NCBI GenBank assembly: GCA_934636425.1
Contig: CAKUAV010000182.1
Location: 1 to 5,611, forward strand
Direction: 5' to 3'
Origin: an uncultured Clostridia bacterium
Lineage (GTDB): Bacteria; Bacillota; Clostridia; Christensenellales; Aristaeellaceae
Length of the DNA stretch: 5,611 nt
Shown here piece by piece: positions 5,312 to 5,611 of this stretch. How positions within the stretch are numbered: the first letter of the stretch is position 1; each line of letters opens with the position of its first letter. Both the position numbers and the translations under genes were made by a program. The notes beneath the pieces were generated by a model. It searched no databases and was not told where the DNA came from. It worked only from the letters and a program-made list of their open reading frames with translations.

Positions 5312-5336
5312 AGCTAAGTCCTCGTTTTTTACGGAA
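5301..5336. repeat. Inverted repeat overlapping the permease -10 box
   Basis: TTCCGTA (5301-5307) and TACGGAA (5330-5336) are perfect 7-bp inverted copies with a 22-bp spacer. The left half overlaps the first two bases of the -10 box, and the right half lies just downstream of the likely transcription start. Half-site centres are 29 bp apart, near three helical turns, which would suit a repressor operator. A chance occurrence is possible. Confidence 0.35.
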
Positions 5337-5350
5337 CAACAAATGATGTT

Positions 5351-5358
5351 GGAAGGGG
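5351..5358 (+). promoter_or_regulatory. Ribosome binding site of the permease gene
   Basis: GGAAGGGG lies 9 nt before GTG 5368 and supports that start. The ATGs at 5343 and 5346 are in a frame that closes within 11 codons. Confidence 0.65.
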
Positions 5359-5367
5359 TTTGTTCAA

Positions 5368-5611
5368 GTGCTTGAGAGGATCTTCGGTCTCAAAAAACAC
5401 GGAACCAATGTCCGCACGGAGCTGATCGCGGGCCTGACGACGTTCTTCGCCATGGCGTACATCATCTTCGTCAATCCGAGCTACCTGTCGGCCACCGGCA
5501 TGGAGTACACGGCCGTTCTGGTTGCCACCTGCGTGTCCGCCGCCATAGGCTGCTTCCTGACGGCTTTCCTGGCCAACGTGCCCTTCGCGCAGGCGCCCGG
5601 CATGGGTCTCA
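5368..5611 (+). CDS. NCS2/AzgA-type purine permease, N-terminal part (cut by window end)
   Basis: The 81 visible residues match the N-terminus of AzgA-like members of the NCS2 family (B. subtilis PbuG/PbuO, E. coli AdeP/GhxP type). These import adenine, guanine or hypoxanthine with protons. Diagnostic parts are a short cytoplasmic start (LERIFGLKKHGTNVRTE), the first helix with GLTTFFAMAYIIFVNP (about 22-37), a second helix with ATCVSAAIGCFLTAFLAN (about 51-68), and the family motif PFAQAPGMGL (70-79), where most members have PFALAPGMGLN. The start is GTG 5368 from the GGAAGGGG site. The full protein is usually about 430-480 residues, so most lies right of the window. It has its own promoter and is probably a separate unit from the repair operon, although the lack of a terminator permits read-through. 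Which purine it prefers cannot be decided from this part. Confidence 0.9.
   Translation, partial: MLERIFGLKKHGTNVRTELIAGLTTFFAMAYIIFVNPSYLSATGMEYTAVLVATCVSAAIGCFLTAFLANVPFAQAPGMGL

Noticed and set aside
5312..5367. Purine riboswitch before the permease gene
   Set aside because: The leader is only about 50 nt, without the three-way-junction arms or conserved loop sequences of the purine aptamer.

Overview
The window reads as chromosomal DNA from a high-GC (roughly 60% by eye) member of the Firmicutes/Clostridia. The evidence is strong AAGGAGG-type ribosome binding sites, a LysM protein with the CP...GQ..C(I/V)P pattern common in Clostridia, a histidine phosphatase and a HAD phosphatase of types common in gut Clostridia, and tightly packed co-directional genes. 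No species can be named from sequence alone. All genes read on the + strand. I see no mobile element, CRISPR array, tRNA or rRNA.

Bases 1-439 hold no convincing gene. They contain two direct copies (about 92% identical by hand count, offset 132 bp) of a ~90-bp element. Each copy begins with the 3' arm and T-run of a rho-independent terminator. The second terminator is complete in the window (116-156), which implies a + strand gene just upstream. A three-LysM-repeat protein follows (440-988) and ends in its own terminator (1008-1038).

A sigma-A-type promoter with an extended -10 (1020-1048) overlaps that terminator. It opens a structured leader of about 270 nt and then a five-gene operon from 1324 to 5265: exodeoxyribonuclease III/AP endonuclease (exoA type), HAD-IB phosphatase, AlkD-like DNA glycosylase (HEAT-repeat fold), histidine-phosphatase (phosphoglycerate-mutase-like) protein, and a 12-helix MFS transporter. 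Every junction overlaps (4, 4, 5 and about 14 nt), so translation is probably coupled. The glycosylase and AP endonuclease carry out consecutive steps of base excision repair. The roles of the two phosphatases and the transporter are unknown.

The main oddity is the histidine-phosphatase gene. Its frame has no ATG, GTG or TTG between the upstream stop (3330) and the end of the RHG active-site region. The only start that fits both the ribosome binding site and the family N-terminus is ATT at 3354, a rare codon best known from infC. Automatic callers would cut off the catalytic N-terminus.

After the operon, a near-consensus promoter (TTGACG-17-TACAAT, 5283-5311) drives a GTG-started NCS2/AzgA-type purine permease that runs off the right edge. 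A perfect 7-bp inverted repeat overlaps its -10 box.
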